A stretch of DNA of 64,000 nt from Poronia punctata (lineage: Eukaryota > Ascomycota > Sordariomycetes > Xylariales > Xylariaceae). The stretch is from positions 276,395-340,394 of the forward strand of contig MU401466.1 in the NCBI GenBank assembly GCA_022579005.1, in the 5' to 3' direction. The notes under the pieces are model-generated. The model did no database searches and had not been told where the DNA came from. It was given only the letters and a program-made list of their open reading frames with translations. This document shows, piece after piece, positions 1 to 10,772 of this stretch (position 1 is the stretch's first letter; every line of letters begins with the position of its first letter). The position numbers and the translations under genes were made by a program.

Positions 1-1093
1 ACCATTTCCGAAACTTTGCCTTAAAGCAAGGGGGCTCGTCATCACGTACCTATACAGAATGCATGCGGGATCTTGCTCTCGTCCATGACGATACGGGTCC
101 GACCTTGTCTCTCGGACCTCTTCTTGATGAACTCGTCGCGGTACCGGTTGGCTACCCAGTCGTCGTTCTGCCCGAAGTAGAAGTAGAATCTGGGAGGGAG
201 GGCTTGGGAGTCCCGGGATATCTCCCATAACTCGTCGGACCATTTGTCTTCGCGGATTGAACGCATTTCGTCTAGGAGGGGAGTCGGGAGTGTTAGTTTT
301 TTTCCCCAACTTTCGGGGTACCTACTTTGGACGTGATTCTCTTTTCTAGTTTTAGCGGGCATGAAGGGGGAAAAGTCGTACCCATGGCGAGGTGTAATGT
401 CTGCCATACGCCGTCGCGACTCTTGAGCCACCGCGTCGTAATATCGGCGGCATGGGAAGGAAACCCCAAAACCCTGCCCACGAAGCCGTGCAGCATTGCA
501 TATGGCACAAGGCGCAGAAACCCCCGTGCGATCCGATATGCATTGTCGCCCAATATGGGGGTCCGGCGCAACAGGTCCATCCTTTTGCCATTTGGCGAAT
601 CGGCGATATGGTCGATGGTCGGGAATAACATGATGCCGCAACTCAACCTCTCGTTGTTGAGCTCGGGTTCGAGGGTTGGATCCTCCACGATCCGGTGGAA
701 TACCTCGAGGGCGATGAAGGCACCCACGGAATGTCCGATTAGAATCACCCGGTCGAAAGGCTTCTGTCCCTGTCCAGTGCGTTGGGCGGACACGGCGCGG
801 AGGGTGTGTTCTATTTGTTGTTCTAGGTTGTAAGGTTTGTGAGAAGATGTGAAGGGCTCATGGTCATCGTCGCTGAAGCCTACGAGGTTTTGGCCGTAGA
901 TGTGGAAAGCTGTCTTGCTCTTTTCGGCGGCAAGCGAGGGGTTGGTGTCTATGAGCTCTCGTAAGGTCGAGAGGAAGGGCTTGTAGAACCCGATGAGGCC
1001 CGGATTTCCCGGGATGAAGTAGATTAGCACATTCTTGGTGTCTTCTGTGATGCCCGTGGTTGGTGGCGGCAAGGATATATGCTCAACGTTCAT
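1..1093 (-). CDS. Lipid-droplet-associated hydrolase-like serine hydrolase (partial, 3' end beyond window)
   Basis: This alpha/beta hydrolase resembles the lipid-droplet-associated hydrolase family (LDAH), which act as serine esterases at lipid droplets. The start is ATG at 1093. Exon 1 runs 1093-382 and exon 2 runs 271-50, with a GT-AG intron at 381-272. A second donor (GTACGT) at 49 opens an intron that leaves the window, so the final exon is missing. The N-terminal part reads IPGNPGLIGFY, a strand/oxyanion-loop pattern of this family. The nucleophile elbow is GHSVG, near residue 120. A PHAFC segment just before the last donor carries the probable catalytic His. About 311 residues are visible. 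The gene is divergent from the acyltransferase gene at 2669, another lipid enzyme, though any functional link is inference. Confidence 0.8.
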
Positions 1094-2668
1094 GGCTGAT
1101 CTTAAGGGGGCCGGCCGTGGTAGTGATGAGCCAGGTATTACTAATCTTGTATCTTTTCAAGGCGTGGTTGTACAATTCTCATTTCTATACTACCTGCAGG
1201 GCCGGTTAGCTTGAGCTTCAAGTCAAAAAGTTATACGTCATTCACTATAGACAATATTTACCATAACAGTTTATCTCATAGGATACACATAACAATACAT
1301 TTGAGGTTTACCATGTTGATGAGAATGGTAGAATCCACGATAGGAGGCGCAGGTGTGGCTTTCAGGCAAATGCAGCAAAGCCACAAATGAATCTGGGCAC
1401 TCCAAAGCACAAACCCGAGGTTCCTGCCACTGACCTCGGGGGGATTGTCGGTGTGGCAGCTGCATGGGCGTCCTGCATGCTGGCTCGCGAAAATGGTCTA
1501 CATAATCTGTCATCCGAGTCTAGATACCTTATATCTCCCCAGATTTGTATCCTTCTCATCCTGTCCTGGACGATGGAGAGTGGGCTTGTCACGATTCTTA
1601 TCACAAGATCCTGTAGGGTAGCGCTTCTTGCCCCACTGCGGACGGCCACGCGAGTGGACATTGCACCACTGTAACTTGCATCGAGAAAGTCATTCCCATC
1701 TTTTCTTGGGGTAAAAGGTGCTCAGCTGAAGGTCCCACAATGCCAACTAATACCGATAGCAGGTAACCGCATTAGGTTACCTAAAGGCTAACGGATATAG
1801 CTCCTTGCCGGACATATCGTATCGTTGCCTTCACGTCACCGCCAACCGATCTGGCGTATTGATTTCGTCCCTTCCCTACTACAACTTTATGTATCATATG
1901 TTCAGTTCTTGGTATCATTGTGTCTAGGAAGCTTGTCTTGAAGACGGAAGACTTTGAGCCAGCTTCTTTTACCTTGTAGAATTGTAACCAAAGAATCTTG
2001 GTACATATCCTACGAAATCTAAACAGAAAGTACGCACACATTCGTTTTTCGCTTACGGGATTCCGCATATTCCGTCAAGCTACCTACCTAACCTACGAGT
2101 ACATATTATATCCAACCTCCGTGCTGCCTGTGTTACCCATTTTCAAGCCATCCGTCTGTCCTTCAGTGTGTCCCTGCACGATATTCCAACATGTTTTAGC
2201 TAGGTGCGTATCTTCCCGATATACAGGCTTGGTATCAATGCCTGCTGCCTAATATATGTACATATCCATCGTCAGCTTTAGTCCGCCCTCAGGGTAGCTT
2301 GTCTCTAACCTAGGCCCCTCCGAGCCTCCCGAGCATCTCTATAGTCTTGACTCTTGAGCAGCCGAATTAGCTAATCTGTGCTAACCTTCGTCTCTTGATA
2401 GTATTTCTCGTTCCAACATTGATATATATTATCTGCGTACGCGAACCTTCTCGTCCCGACATTCGTTCCGGTCCCGATATATGCACCTGGTGGATTAGCC
2501 TTATACCAGCCTACCAACAAAGTCGTCCCGCCTACCTAAGCCCAAGCCTCCGTTCGGCGTTCGGTACGGCCCTCGTCTTTCCCTTTCCCTTTCCCGAGCT
2601 TCCGACTCCGACCCAGACCCACAACGGCCGTCCGACCATCACCTTCCGGCTCCTGGGCAGCCCGTATC
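1094..2668. other. Divergent intergenic region, probable shared promoters
   Basis: This stretch separates two genes transcribed away from each other. Short open frames occur on both strands around 1270-1670 and 1780-2250, but none has a recognisable domain. A pyrimidine-rich run at about 2575-2605 lies 65-95 bases before the acyltransferase start and resembles the CT-rich elements common in fungal core promoters. Nothing else is supported. Confidence 0.5.
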
Positions 2669-4111
2669 ATGGAGACGTCGGAGCTACGGCGGCGTACGCA
2701 GCCGGGCCCTGGGATACCAGAGCCCAATCTGACGGCCGGCATTACGAACCCGGCCCTCGACCCGAAGATTGGGCACCCCTCAGGCAAAGCTAAATACGGT
2801 CGCCTGAGAGCGCTTCTTCGCGCCTTCACCTTTTCGTTATACTTTGGGATTAGTATCATCGCGTATGACCTCCCTGGATGCCAAAAGATGAGGATGATCT
2901 CTAATACGGACGCAGCATACACGGCTCTCAGCTTATCGGCGCCCCGCTCTATGTCATCGACCGTGAGCTTTATTATGCATACATGTCATTGGCCAAGGCG
3001 TCCTTTGGCCTGTTGATCACCACCATGACACAGTGGTGGGCTCCAACCGTCATCAGGATGAGCGGGGATGCTTCGGTTGCTGGTCAACTAAGTCTGACCG
3101 CAGACGGCCGAGTCAAATGTGCTTTCCCCGAGCGCATCGTCTTGATAGCCAACCACCAGGTGAGCTATTCATATCAACCTAGCCTAGGATTCTCGAGAAG
3201 CCCGGCCTGTGTCATTCACTAACCTTGGACTGTGATAGATTTATACCGACTGGCTTTATCTGTGGTGGGTTGGTTATACTAGCAATCCTCAGATGCACGG
3301 TCACATCTACATCATCTTGAAGGAGTCGCTAAAATACATACCGGTTATTGGCCCGGGATGTATGCTACTCGGCTTCATTTTCCTATCACGCAAGATGGCT
3401 GTCGACCGGCCTCGTCTCGCCTACCGCCTTCGAAAGCTGAAGGAACAGCATACGGACCCCGATGGCAACGAATATCTCAACCCTATGTGGCTCCTGCTCT
3501 TCCCCGAGGGGACTAATCTTTCCGGGAACGGAAGGAGGAAGTCGGCTGCCTGGGCAGCAAAGACAGGAATTAAAGATGCAGAACATCTCATGCTACCAAG
3601 AAGTACTGGCATGTACTTTTGCCTTACTGAGCTCGAGGATACTGTCGACTATGTATACGACTGCACTGTTGCATACGAAGGAATACCGTAAGTCTTTGTC
3701 TTTCTCCATTTCAAAACGTCAATGTCTGGTACTGATGACAATTATGGCTATAGCCGGGGCAAGTATGGCGAGGATTACTTTACACTATCTAGCACATATT
3801 TCCAAGGCCGGCCACCGAAATCGGTCAACTTTCATTGGCGTCGCTTTGCCGTTGCCGATATACCCCTGGACAGCCAAGAAGAGTTTGACTTGTGGCTGCG
3901 TGAGCGGTGGTACGAAAAAGACGCAATCATGGAACAATACGTCTCCACGGGCAGATTCCCGGCAAACGAAGCGGGTGGCGAAACGCACATCGAGACCGAG
4001 GTCAAGACCGAGTACTGGTGGGAATTCGTCAAGATTTACGCCCTCGTCGGAACATTCGGGTTACTTTTCAGCATCGTGCTCAAAGTAGTACGCCTTCTAT
4101 TCCGTGGCTGA
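2669..4111 (+). CDS. 1-acyl-sn-glycerol-3-phosphate / lysophospholipid acyltransferase (PlsC family)
   Basis: This membrane acyltransferase transfers an acyl chain from acyl-CoA to a lysophospholipid, probably at the endoplasmic reticulum. Four exons (2669-2862, 2916-3159, 3239-3687, 3754-4111) give 414 residues, with introns of 53, 79 and 66 nt; the first has a CTAATAC branch site at 2901-2907. The catalytic HX4D motif is at residues 145-150 (NHQIYTDW from residue 144) and the substrate-binding FPEGTN motif at 234-239. A hydrophobic segment lies near residues 55-85, and another close to the C-terminus ends in basic residues. The layout matches the AGPAT/LCLAT group that includes yeast Cst26/Psi1, which remodels phosphatidylinositol chains. 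Exact lipid preference cannot be read from sequence. Confidence 0.9.
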
Positions 4112-4462
4112 GTTTGTAGTTATGTGTGGCATATCCGCAGATACGATTGAATGTTTGTCAAGGGCGTTTGAGTAAGGGGGGCTTGGGACAGGCAGAGCAA
4201 GCATGATTTTGTTGTAGGGGCGGCATCGTATTCACATTTTCTGCCAAGGGTACGCAAACAGGAAATGATGGCTGATACCAGGTAGGATGATACCATCAGA
4301 AGTCGCATTGGGCCGGAGTCTTGGTTACAGAGCATCAGAGGAGTTAACGAGAAGGTTGCATTCCCTATTCAGAATTCGAATAACTTTTATATATTGATCG
4401 AGAGAGACGACGGATCACTATATGAACTTGATCTCATTGGGCGCTCGATATTCCACCCTTGT

Positions 4463-4531
<69 letters not shown>
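4463..4531. repeat. Poly-G tract (69 nt)
   Basis: An uninterrupted run of 69 G bases ends one base before a block of N bases. Such a run may be a true homopolymer or a sequencing/assembly artefact. Its length should not be trusted. Confidence 0.95.
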
Positions 4532-4532
4532 C

Positions 4533-4542
4533 NNNNNNNNNN
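4533..4542. other. Assembly gap (10 N)
   Basis: Ten N bases mark a scaffold join of unknown true size between the poly-G tract and the sequence before the poly-C tract. Confidence 0.99.
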
Positions 4543-4598
4543 CTCGCAGGTTAACAATAATTAATTTTATCCATTGGGGGGTGCTTTTTCCACCCCTG

Positions 4599-4621
4599 CC
4601 CCCCCCCCCCCCCCCCCCCCC
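4599..4621. repeat. Poly-C tract (23 nt)
   Basis: A run of 23 C bases lies 57 nt after the N gap and is the complement of the G run on the other side. It lies 26 nt beyond the stop codon of the oxidoreductase gene. Confidence 0.95.
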
Positions 4622-4646
4622 GTTGCAGCTAATATCGTGCAGTGGC

Positions 4647-5974
4647 TCAAGTAGAGGCTAATTCGACCTCCCGGCGTGTCAAGGCACTTTCCCTAGCCGC
4701 TTCTAGAACACGCAGCACATCCCGAGCTTCGGACGCGGGAACGGGCACCGGTCCTTCTCCACTCAGCGACTTGCCAAACAGTTCATAAATCTTGGCGTAC
4801 GTGGCCGGTTCCACAGTCGGATAGACCTCCTCGGTCATGGACCCATCATCACCAACCGTGACCAGTCGTCCGTAAAAATCCTCTGGTTCGAAACCGAATT
4901 TGTCATCAGTCGTCTTCATACCAGCCTTTAGCTGATCCTCCTGGGGATCGAGCCCAGTCTTGCGGAAACTCCCCTTGGTACCACGGACCCAGAACCGCGG
5001 CTGTCGCACTTCGGCACTATGTACGCCAATGCGCACATGCACAGTGAGACCGCCGTCATAAAATAACTGCATATCCACACTATCGGGAATAAAAACATCC
5101 GGCGACGAAGTAGAAGGACTCAACGAAACGCCATCTCGCTGATTAACCAGTTTCGCGAAGACGGAGCGCGGTAAACCGAACAGAACGTATATTTGATCGA
5201 CGAGATGGGTGCCTAGATCATATAATGCGGTTCCGCCGCTCGAGAGCGGGAGACTGGCTTTCCAGGCTTTCGGGTCGGGTTTTGTAGGTCTGTATCTGTC
5301 GAAATGCGTGTCTATTTCCACGATGCGGCCTAGTCGGCCGGTTGATAACAGGGTGCGAAGGGTGAGGAAGTCGCTGTCCCAACGGCGGTTTTGGTATACG
5401 CAGAGATGTAGCCCCCGGGCAGAGGCGAGGGAGATGAGCCTGTCTGCTTCGGTAGAGGTGGGCACGAAGGGTTTCTCTACGAAGACGTGTTTTCCCGCCT
5501 CGAGGGCCTGCGTGGCGAGGGGGAAGTGCGTGTCCGGGGTCGTGCAGAGGATTACGACGTCCAAGGCAGGGTCGGAGAGGAAGGGGGACAGAGAGGTGAA
5601 GTGTTTGATTCGGGGGTGGTCGAGAGGTGCCGAGGATGAGGGACCGGGGTTGCGTTGGAGGATGGAGTGGAGGGTTAGGTTGGGGGTTGTGGATATGAAT
5701 GGGATGTGGAAGATTTTGGCGGACATGCTATATATTTTTTTTTAAAAAAAGGGGGGTTAGTTGGTTCGTGTGTGAGAATGAGGATGAGGATGGGGATGGG
5801 GATGAGGACGAGGATGTGGATGAGATGAATGAATGAATGAATGAACTTTTGAGAGGTGCTCAGGTTGGTAGGTAGGTAGGTAGGTAGGTAGGTAGGTAGT
5901 TTTGAGTGTTGGGAGACTTACCCATATCCAATAACACCAACATTGAAAACTTTCTTGTTCTCGGTTTGAGCCAT
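4647..5974 (-). CDS. Gfo/Idh/MocA-family NAD(P)-dependent oxidoreductase
   Basis: This cytosolic-type dehydrogenase of the Gfo/Idh/MocA superfamily probably acts on a sugar or sugar-like alcohol; the substrate is unknown. A small first exon (5974-5922) is joined to exon 2 (5727-4647) through a 194-nt intron, giving 377 residues. The splice falls inside the dinucleotide-binding loop: exon 1 supplies VGVIGYG (residues 12-18) and exon 2 continues MSAKIFHIPF, the pattern of this family. An ATG at 5726 looks like a start but would lose the Rossmann glycines. The conserved EKP motif is at residues 102-104 and the catalytic-region DLGTH motif near 188-192. The length is usual for the family. No signal peptide is seen. 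Confidence 0.9.
5775..5899. repeat. Tandem simple repeats inside an intron
   Basis: The intron of the oxidoreductase gene contains a purine-rich GATGAG/GGATGG-type run (about 5775-5825), four to five TGAA units (about 5826-5846) and eight GGTA units (about 5867-5899). They do not interrupt the splice signals. Confidence 0.85.
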
Positions 5975-7044
5975 CGTGAACTGATGATGATAATGATGAT
6001 TTGTATGTCTCCTTGTTTCGGTGGTGGTTGTGGTGGTTGTGGTGGTTTAAAACGAGGATGTTTCCGTGCAAATGCCTAACCTAACCTATCTATATGTATA
6101 GAATCCAGCACATATAAAGAGTAAAAGTGATGAAGAATAGTTTTTACCTTTGTTTCGTTTTCCTTCCCTTACTTTCCTTGCCTACTTATATGTTTATAAA
6201 AAAACGTCCAACTCTTAATCTATTATTATAAATACAACTTTTTGTCCTGTCCCTCGCGCTTCGCAAGTTCTTCGTCGCGATGATGAAGTCAGTGGATACA
6301 TACGGCACTTTTTACACACACCAGTCACAGTGGAACGTTCAACTTGAAGAACTCTTATGGTTGCTAGATGGGGTTTAGCGTCCGGATTTAGTGGCCTATA
6401 CCGGTGACTGCTTGCTTGTTTGGACTCTGGAGCTGTTTGTTGCCCCGCCTTGTGTTATTATCTCAATAATAATGAGAGTGTTTAATCACGCTTGAAAAGG
6501 TTGTTGAATTAAACCCGGAGAGAAGGAGAAATATAGCAGGTGGTTTTTATTTCATAAGGATATCTGTTTCTATAAGTCTCATGACATGAGGTGAGGGTAA
6601 AGGTTGAGACACAATAGGTACCTACTTAACGTATGTCGGTACGAGTATATGGCCCAGGCCCCAGGCATCAAACGTCATAAAACAAGACAACAGAGAGGTA
6701 CATAAAAGGCAGAATTTGCATACCACGTTTCAAGTGAAGAAGGAAGTAAGTCTTTGAGAGAACAGGAAGATTTTCGAGCTTTTACACTTATGTCTTGATA
6801 AGACTATCATACAGATCGCCCTCCTATATTTTATTAAGATACCCTAACAACCAACCAAAACACCCAAACCTGGCGATGTCTCCCCCGAGAGGCTTTGAGA
6901 ACTTTTACCCACCTCATATATGCTATCCAGTAGCTTATTGTTACATTGATATATCATATCTCGCTCATTTGTTGTATAAGTAAACACAAAGGAAAAAGAA
7001 CGATAGCCCACCCTTGTATCGTAACTGCCCTGTCCAGGTACTAC
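5975..7044. other. Intergenic region with (TGG)n-rich segment
   Basis: This is the upstream region of the oxidoreductase gene and the downstream region of the rhodopsin-domain gene. A run of TGG/TTG triplets at about 6020-6047 is G-rich on the plus strand. From about 6100 onward the sequence is A/T-rich with no supported gene; a 62-codon open frame at 6795-6983 has no recognisable content. Confidence 0.45.
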
Positions 7045-8724
7045 CTAGGGCATCTTCTTCATAGGACTGGTGACGAAAGTATAGTGCCCCTCGTTATCTA
7101 GTTGGCCGTAGCTAGTCGATGTCACGGCTACTTCAACATCTTTTCTGATGCCATCGCTATTGCGGTAAGCTTTGCCATTACCGCGGTCAGGGTCATCTTC
7201 CGGTGTGTTGGCGGGAAGGGTGGTGACGGTCGGCAAGGTCTGTAGCTTCACCTGCCCTTGGGTTATCATTCGCTCCTCGCTTTCGGAGAAAGTGATGGTG
7301 TCCAGCCCTCTGCCATAATGTGGTCTGTTGCCACCGCCGATGGTGACGACATTTCTCTTCTTGAAATTACCATCGGCCGACTTCTCGTAGGTCGAGCTGC
7401 GCATCGATTTTACGATGCTGCTGAATACCGGCTTGATTAAGGAGCTGAGAAGCGGAAATATCATGGGCAGGTTCGTGGTGAGGACGGCGACAAAGGTCTC
7501 GCGGACTGCCCAAGAACCGGCAGTTTGAGCCCCACCGATGGGGTCCTGTTTTTACAGCAAAAAGGGGTTAGAGGAATGTCATCATTCACTTCAAACCACA
7601 GCTGAGCGTGGATTTGAGCTCAAGGGAAGCTCAAGGGGAGCTAAGTGGGCTTACCGTGATGATCAGAACGGCACGGATCAGGGCGCATACGATAATAAAC
7701 ACCCCGCCGCTAAAAAGGGCGATTAACCCGATTTTCTTGGGAAGCTTCAGGCTACTGTTCCATAACATCGGTATCGGGATCGAGAGCAGGTAAATGTCGG
7801 AGACTATGTTCAAGCTAGCATAGACCCATACGATCCTGGTGGAGATGGCGGGTTGGCAGTCATCTTGTGATGGAAAGTCAGCCTAACTGTGACAGGCAGG
7901 AGGTAAAGAAGGACCCTTGTGCTTGATGTCCAGCTGGACCACGCATCGAACTTACTGCCCGGGTCTGGACTTATTTGCCAATACTTGTAGAATGGACGGC
8001 AACCGAGGAAGAGGTTCAAGGTGGCGACGAGAAAGGTAAGAAAGAGAACGCCGAACCCAATGTGGATTCGACGGAGGTAGTCTCGACCGAGTCCGGCCTT
8101 GATTGGACAGAAACAGGAAGAGTGTTAGAGAGTGATTCTAACATGTATGTGTGGAGGCGAGTGGGAAATGCTTACCGTCAGTCGAATGTAAAAGACCAAT
8201 AACGAGGCCTTCAACGTCCAGAGGAGTGCAGAATATGATGACCATCCCGCTAATTGAATCTTGCAACCAGTCACTCTAGAAAATGTCAAAGGTTAGATAG
8301 TCTAATCAGGGAGCGATGATAGCATTGGGAGCCGGTGAGGCCAGGAGTAACCGACATACCTTGTGCTATACTCGGGATCGTTGACATTCAGCGATGTCCT
8401 TTGCTCGTCCGTCATGCCATTATTCGCCAATCCCGTAGCGAAAACTCCGACTGAATAAGCAAGAGTAGTTTCGGCAGCATATAATAGCTAAGCGACGACT
8501 ATGTCAGTATACATTGCATATGACATTTATTATCGACTGATTGGACGCACCATCGCTAGCCAGACTAAATAGTCGTCACCTTGCAGTCCCTTGAATCCCA
8601 CCTGTTTGAGACGGGCATATGTCCTCGTTATGGTAACGATCAAGCCAACAGCGAATAGGGTAAAGTCTTCCGTTATGAACTGACGCTGCGCATCTGCGGC
8701 TGCCTTTGCCGCAGCTGGATCCAT
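7045..8724 (-). CDS. Fungal rhodopsin-domain seven-helix membrane protein
   Basis: This is a plasma-membrane-type protein of the fungal rhodopsin-domain family (related to SAT4/PTH11-like proteins), of unknown ligand. Six exons (8724-8551, 8487-8360, 8275-8176, 8097-7956, 7863-7655, 7545-7045) give 417 residues. The segment FTLFAVGLIVTITRTYARL followed by GDDYLVWLAM is the first-helix and loop signature. Later come GCKIQLAGW with LLVFYIRLT, a C-rich LFLGCRPF stretch, NDCQPAIST followed by a long hydrophobic helix, SIPIPMLW, and a WAVRETF helix, in the usual family order. The last 130 residues form a hydrophilic Ser/Thr-rich tail, as expected for a cytoplasmic C-terminus. All introns are 63-104 nt and keep frame. 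Confidence 0.88.
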
Positions 8725-10772
8725 GGTTCTGTGCTTCAAGTTAAGAATAGGACGGTACGGTTCTGGCTTCAAATATTATAGAAAGCGGTTGAAAAGGAAT
8801 GACACGACACAGGTGACAGCACCACGCTAGGGAAGAAGCATAGAGGACGAAAGGTGAGAAGCTCAAGGCTGTAAAGAGCGGACATGGAGAAGATGACTCT
8901 AAATAGCAATATATACCGTTATGGGCGCCGTCGTGTTTTGCAAAGTAATTCGCCGTCCTGCGCCATGATTCTGAAGCTCCGCGCGCGGCTCGGTTCGAAA
9001 GAAAATGAGAGCTCAGCCGTCCTATATTCTAATCCTGGGAGTCGTCTTGAGAAATCAATTTGACAGACGGTTTAATGTCCGGGCTAGGCCACAGGGGCGC
9101 AACGCCGCCGTCCCGTCTCCAAGGCTATAGCGATGCTTGACTTGTAGTGTTACCGGATTCTGGACGGTTATCCTTGCCACATGAGCCTCTTCCTATACTT
9201 TTGTTGCCACCTGCCATGGTGGCTCGACGAGCCACAAAGAAAGCCGGAGTCTTGTGCTCCCCGAGGACGAAAATCAATCATTTGGCCGATACTGGCATCT
9301 ACCTAGAGGTATGGACTGGACGGCTCTGCTCTGTATAGAAGTAGTATCCAACCAACCCACTTACTTGGAAGGATGGGTTATGTAGGTCATGTCGTTGCAT
9401 TAATCTAATCTATCTGTACTACTAGGTAGTAGTATGTAAGGTAAGTAAGAGCACATGTAATATGAAAGCTGGAAAGAGCGATAATGTTACAAGTCACACC
9501 GGGCGTAAGAAGAAACGACGATTAATATAACAGGTAAGGTACTGCCGATGTGGTCATCATGTGGATGTGGGTATCCGAAACCACGTCGTACACCGTACTA
9601 TATGTGGAGTAGAGTCTCATATGTAAATATTTAAATTTAATAAAATGCGACGACTGGGTGGCTTTAACTTACATGCAGTGCTACTCGACTTCTAATTCTA
9701 TATGATACGTATATATGACTATATAGTCAACACTTACAAGAGCTGAGACGCTGTCCAACTTCAGATGGTCAAGATAAATTTCAACTTCCAAGGTACGTTA
9801 GGTACCTGCCTATGGATATAGGTTAACATGCCTACCTACATTACTTTACCTGATGTGCTCGTACATGCTCATAAAGTCAAAGGGGAAGGGACGTGCCTAC
9901 CTGCCCCCTGTTTGCCGATGGGGAAAGATCGTTCTGAACTTCTGCGTAGTTGAAACCAAAGTGGGAAGGATCAAGACCGGTTAGCATATGCAAGCACATC
10001 GAGAGTCTAAACCCTTTACAGTTGAATATAGAACTTGATACACCCCCATCTCCCATGTTGGCTTTGTAACGAACATCGGCTTTCTTTACCTTACCATTTA
10101 CCCAGCGGGGAAGTGACGCGGAAGATACCGGCCTCTACAAGAGACACCTCCCATCAAGCCATCACACGCCGCCTCGTTTAATTTGCTGGTATAGTAAAAA
10201 CCCAGGATATGCACAGCTCACATCTTACAGATTACAAATTACGACCTCCATGGGTCTAATGGGTCTACCTAGGCCGAAAAAAGCCCCTTGATACTAGGTA
10301 CACAAAGGCGACTACGGCGGTTGACAGCAAACATGCAGGCATCATGTTTGCATGCTTGGACGGCACCCCTACTCCCATGGGCTCGCCCATACTGGCGGGA
10401 CTAGGACAAGTAATTTGAGTTCTTCCCATGAGGACGCTTTGGAGTCCACCGTGACGTTTCAGCTCTCATGTCTCCCCTCCTGCGCAATAGCTGCCTCTTG
10501 TATCTTGTCAATTTCTGCTGAACATATATTGTCGGACATACCTGCTGCGCAGACGCTCCCACCAACTGTCGGTGATTGATTCCGCCACCAGCCAGAAAAA
10601 CAAGCCATTCTTTTTTTGTTTACCCGAGACTCTCCAACTGCCCGAGTTCTACTTGCTTGCTTTTGATATTATCGAATTCGATATTTCCCAGAGATCGCCG
10701 TGTCGGGAAAAGGTGTGAAAGATATAGTCTAGTCCGTTTGTTAGCGATACGTAGACCCGAAGTGGGTGCGCC
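8725..10772. other. Divergent intergenic region (about 2 kb)
   Basis: This region separates the rhodopsin-domain gene (-) from the flavin monooxygenase gene (+), so it probably holds both promoters. It is locally A/T-rich around 9600-9750 and carries several TACCTACC/AGGTACCT words near 9420-9440 and 9790-9840. Open frames at 9147-9338 and 10352-10872 show no domain and overlap the expected leader of the downstream gene. Confidence 0.45.

Larger units (their letters stand above)
4112..4646. other. Convergent intergenic region with assembly gap
   Basis: The acyltransferase gene ends at 4111 and the oxidoreductase gene ends at 4647 on the opposite strand, so this region holds two 3' ends. It contains a long G run, ten N bases and a C run, listed separately. 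No gene is seen. Confidence 0.6.

Noticed and set aside
1271..1674. Overlapping open frames on both strands in the first intergenic region.
   Set aside because: Both strands are open over the same bases, neither has a recognisable domain, and neither has supporting splice signals.
4422..4661. An open frame crossing the G run, the N gap and the C run.
   Set aside because: It consists of homopolymer glycine/proline codons and crosses an assembly gap.
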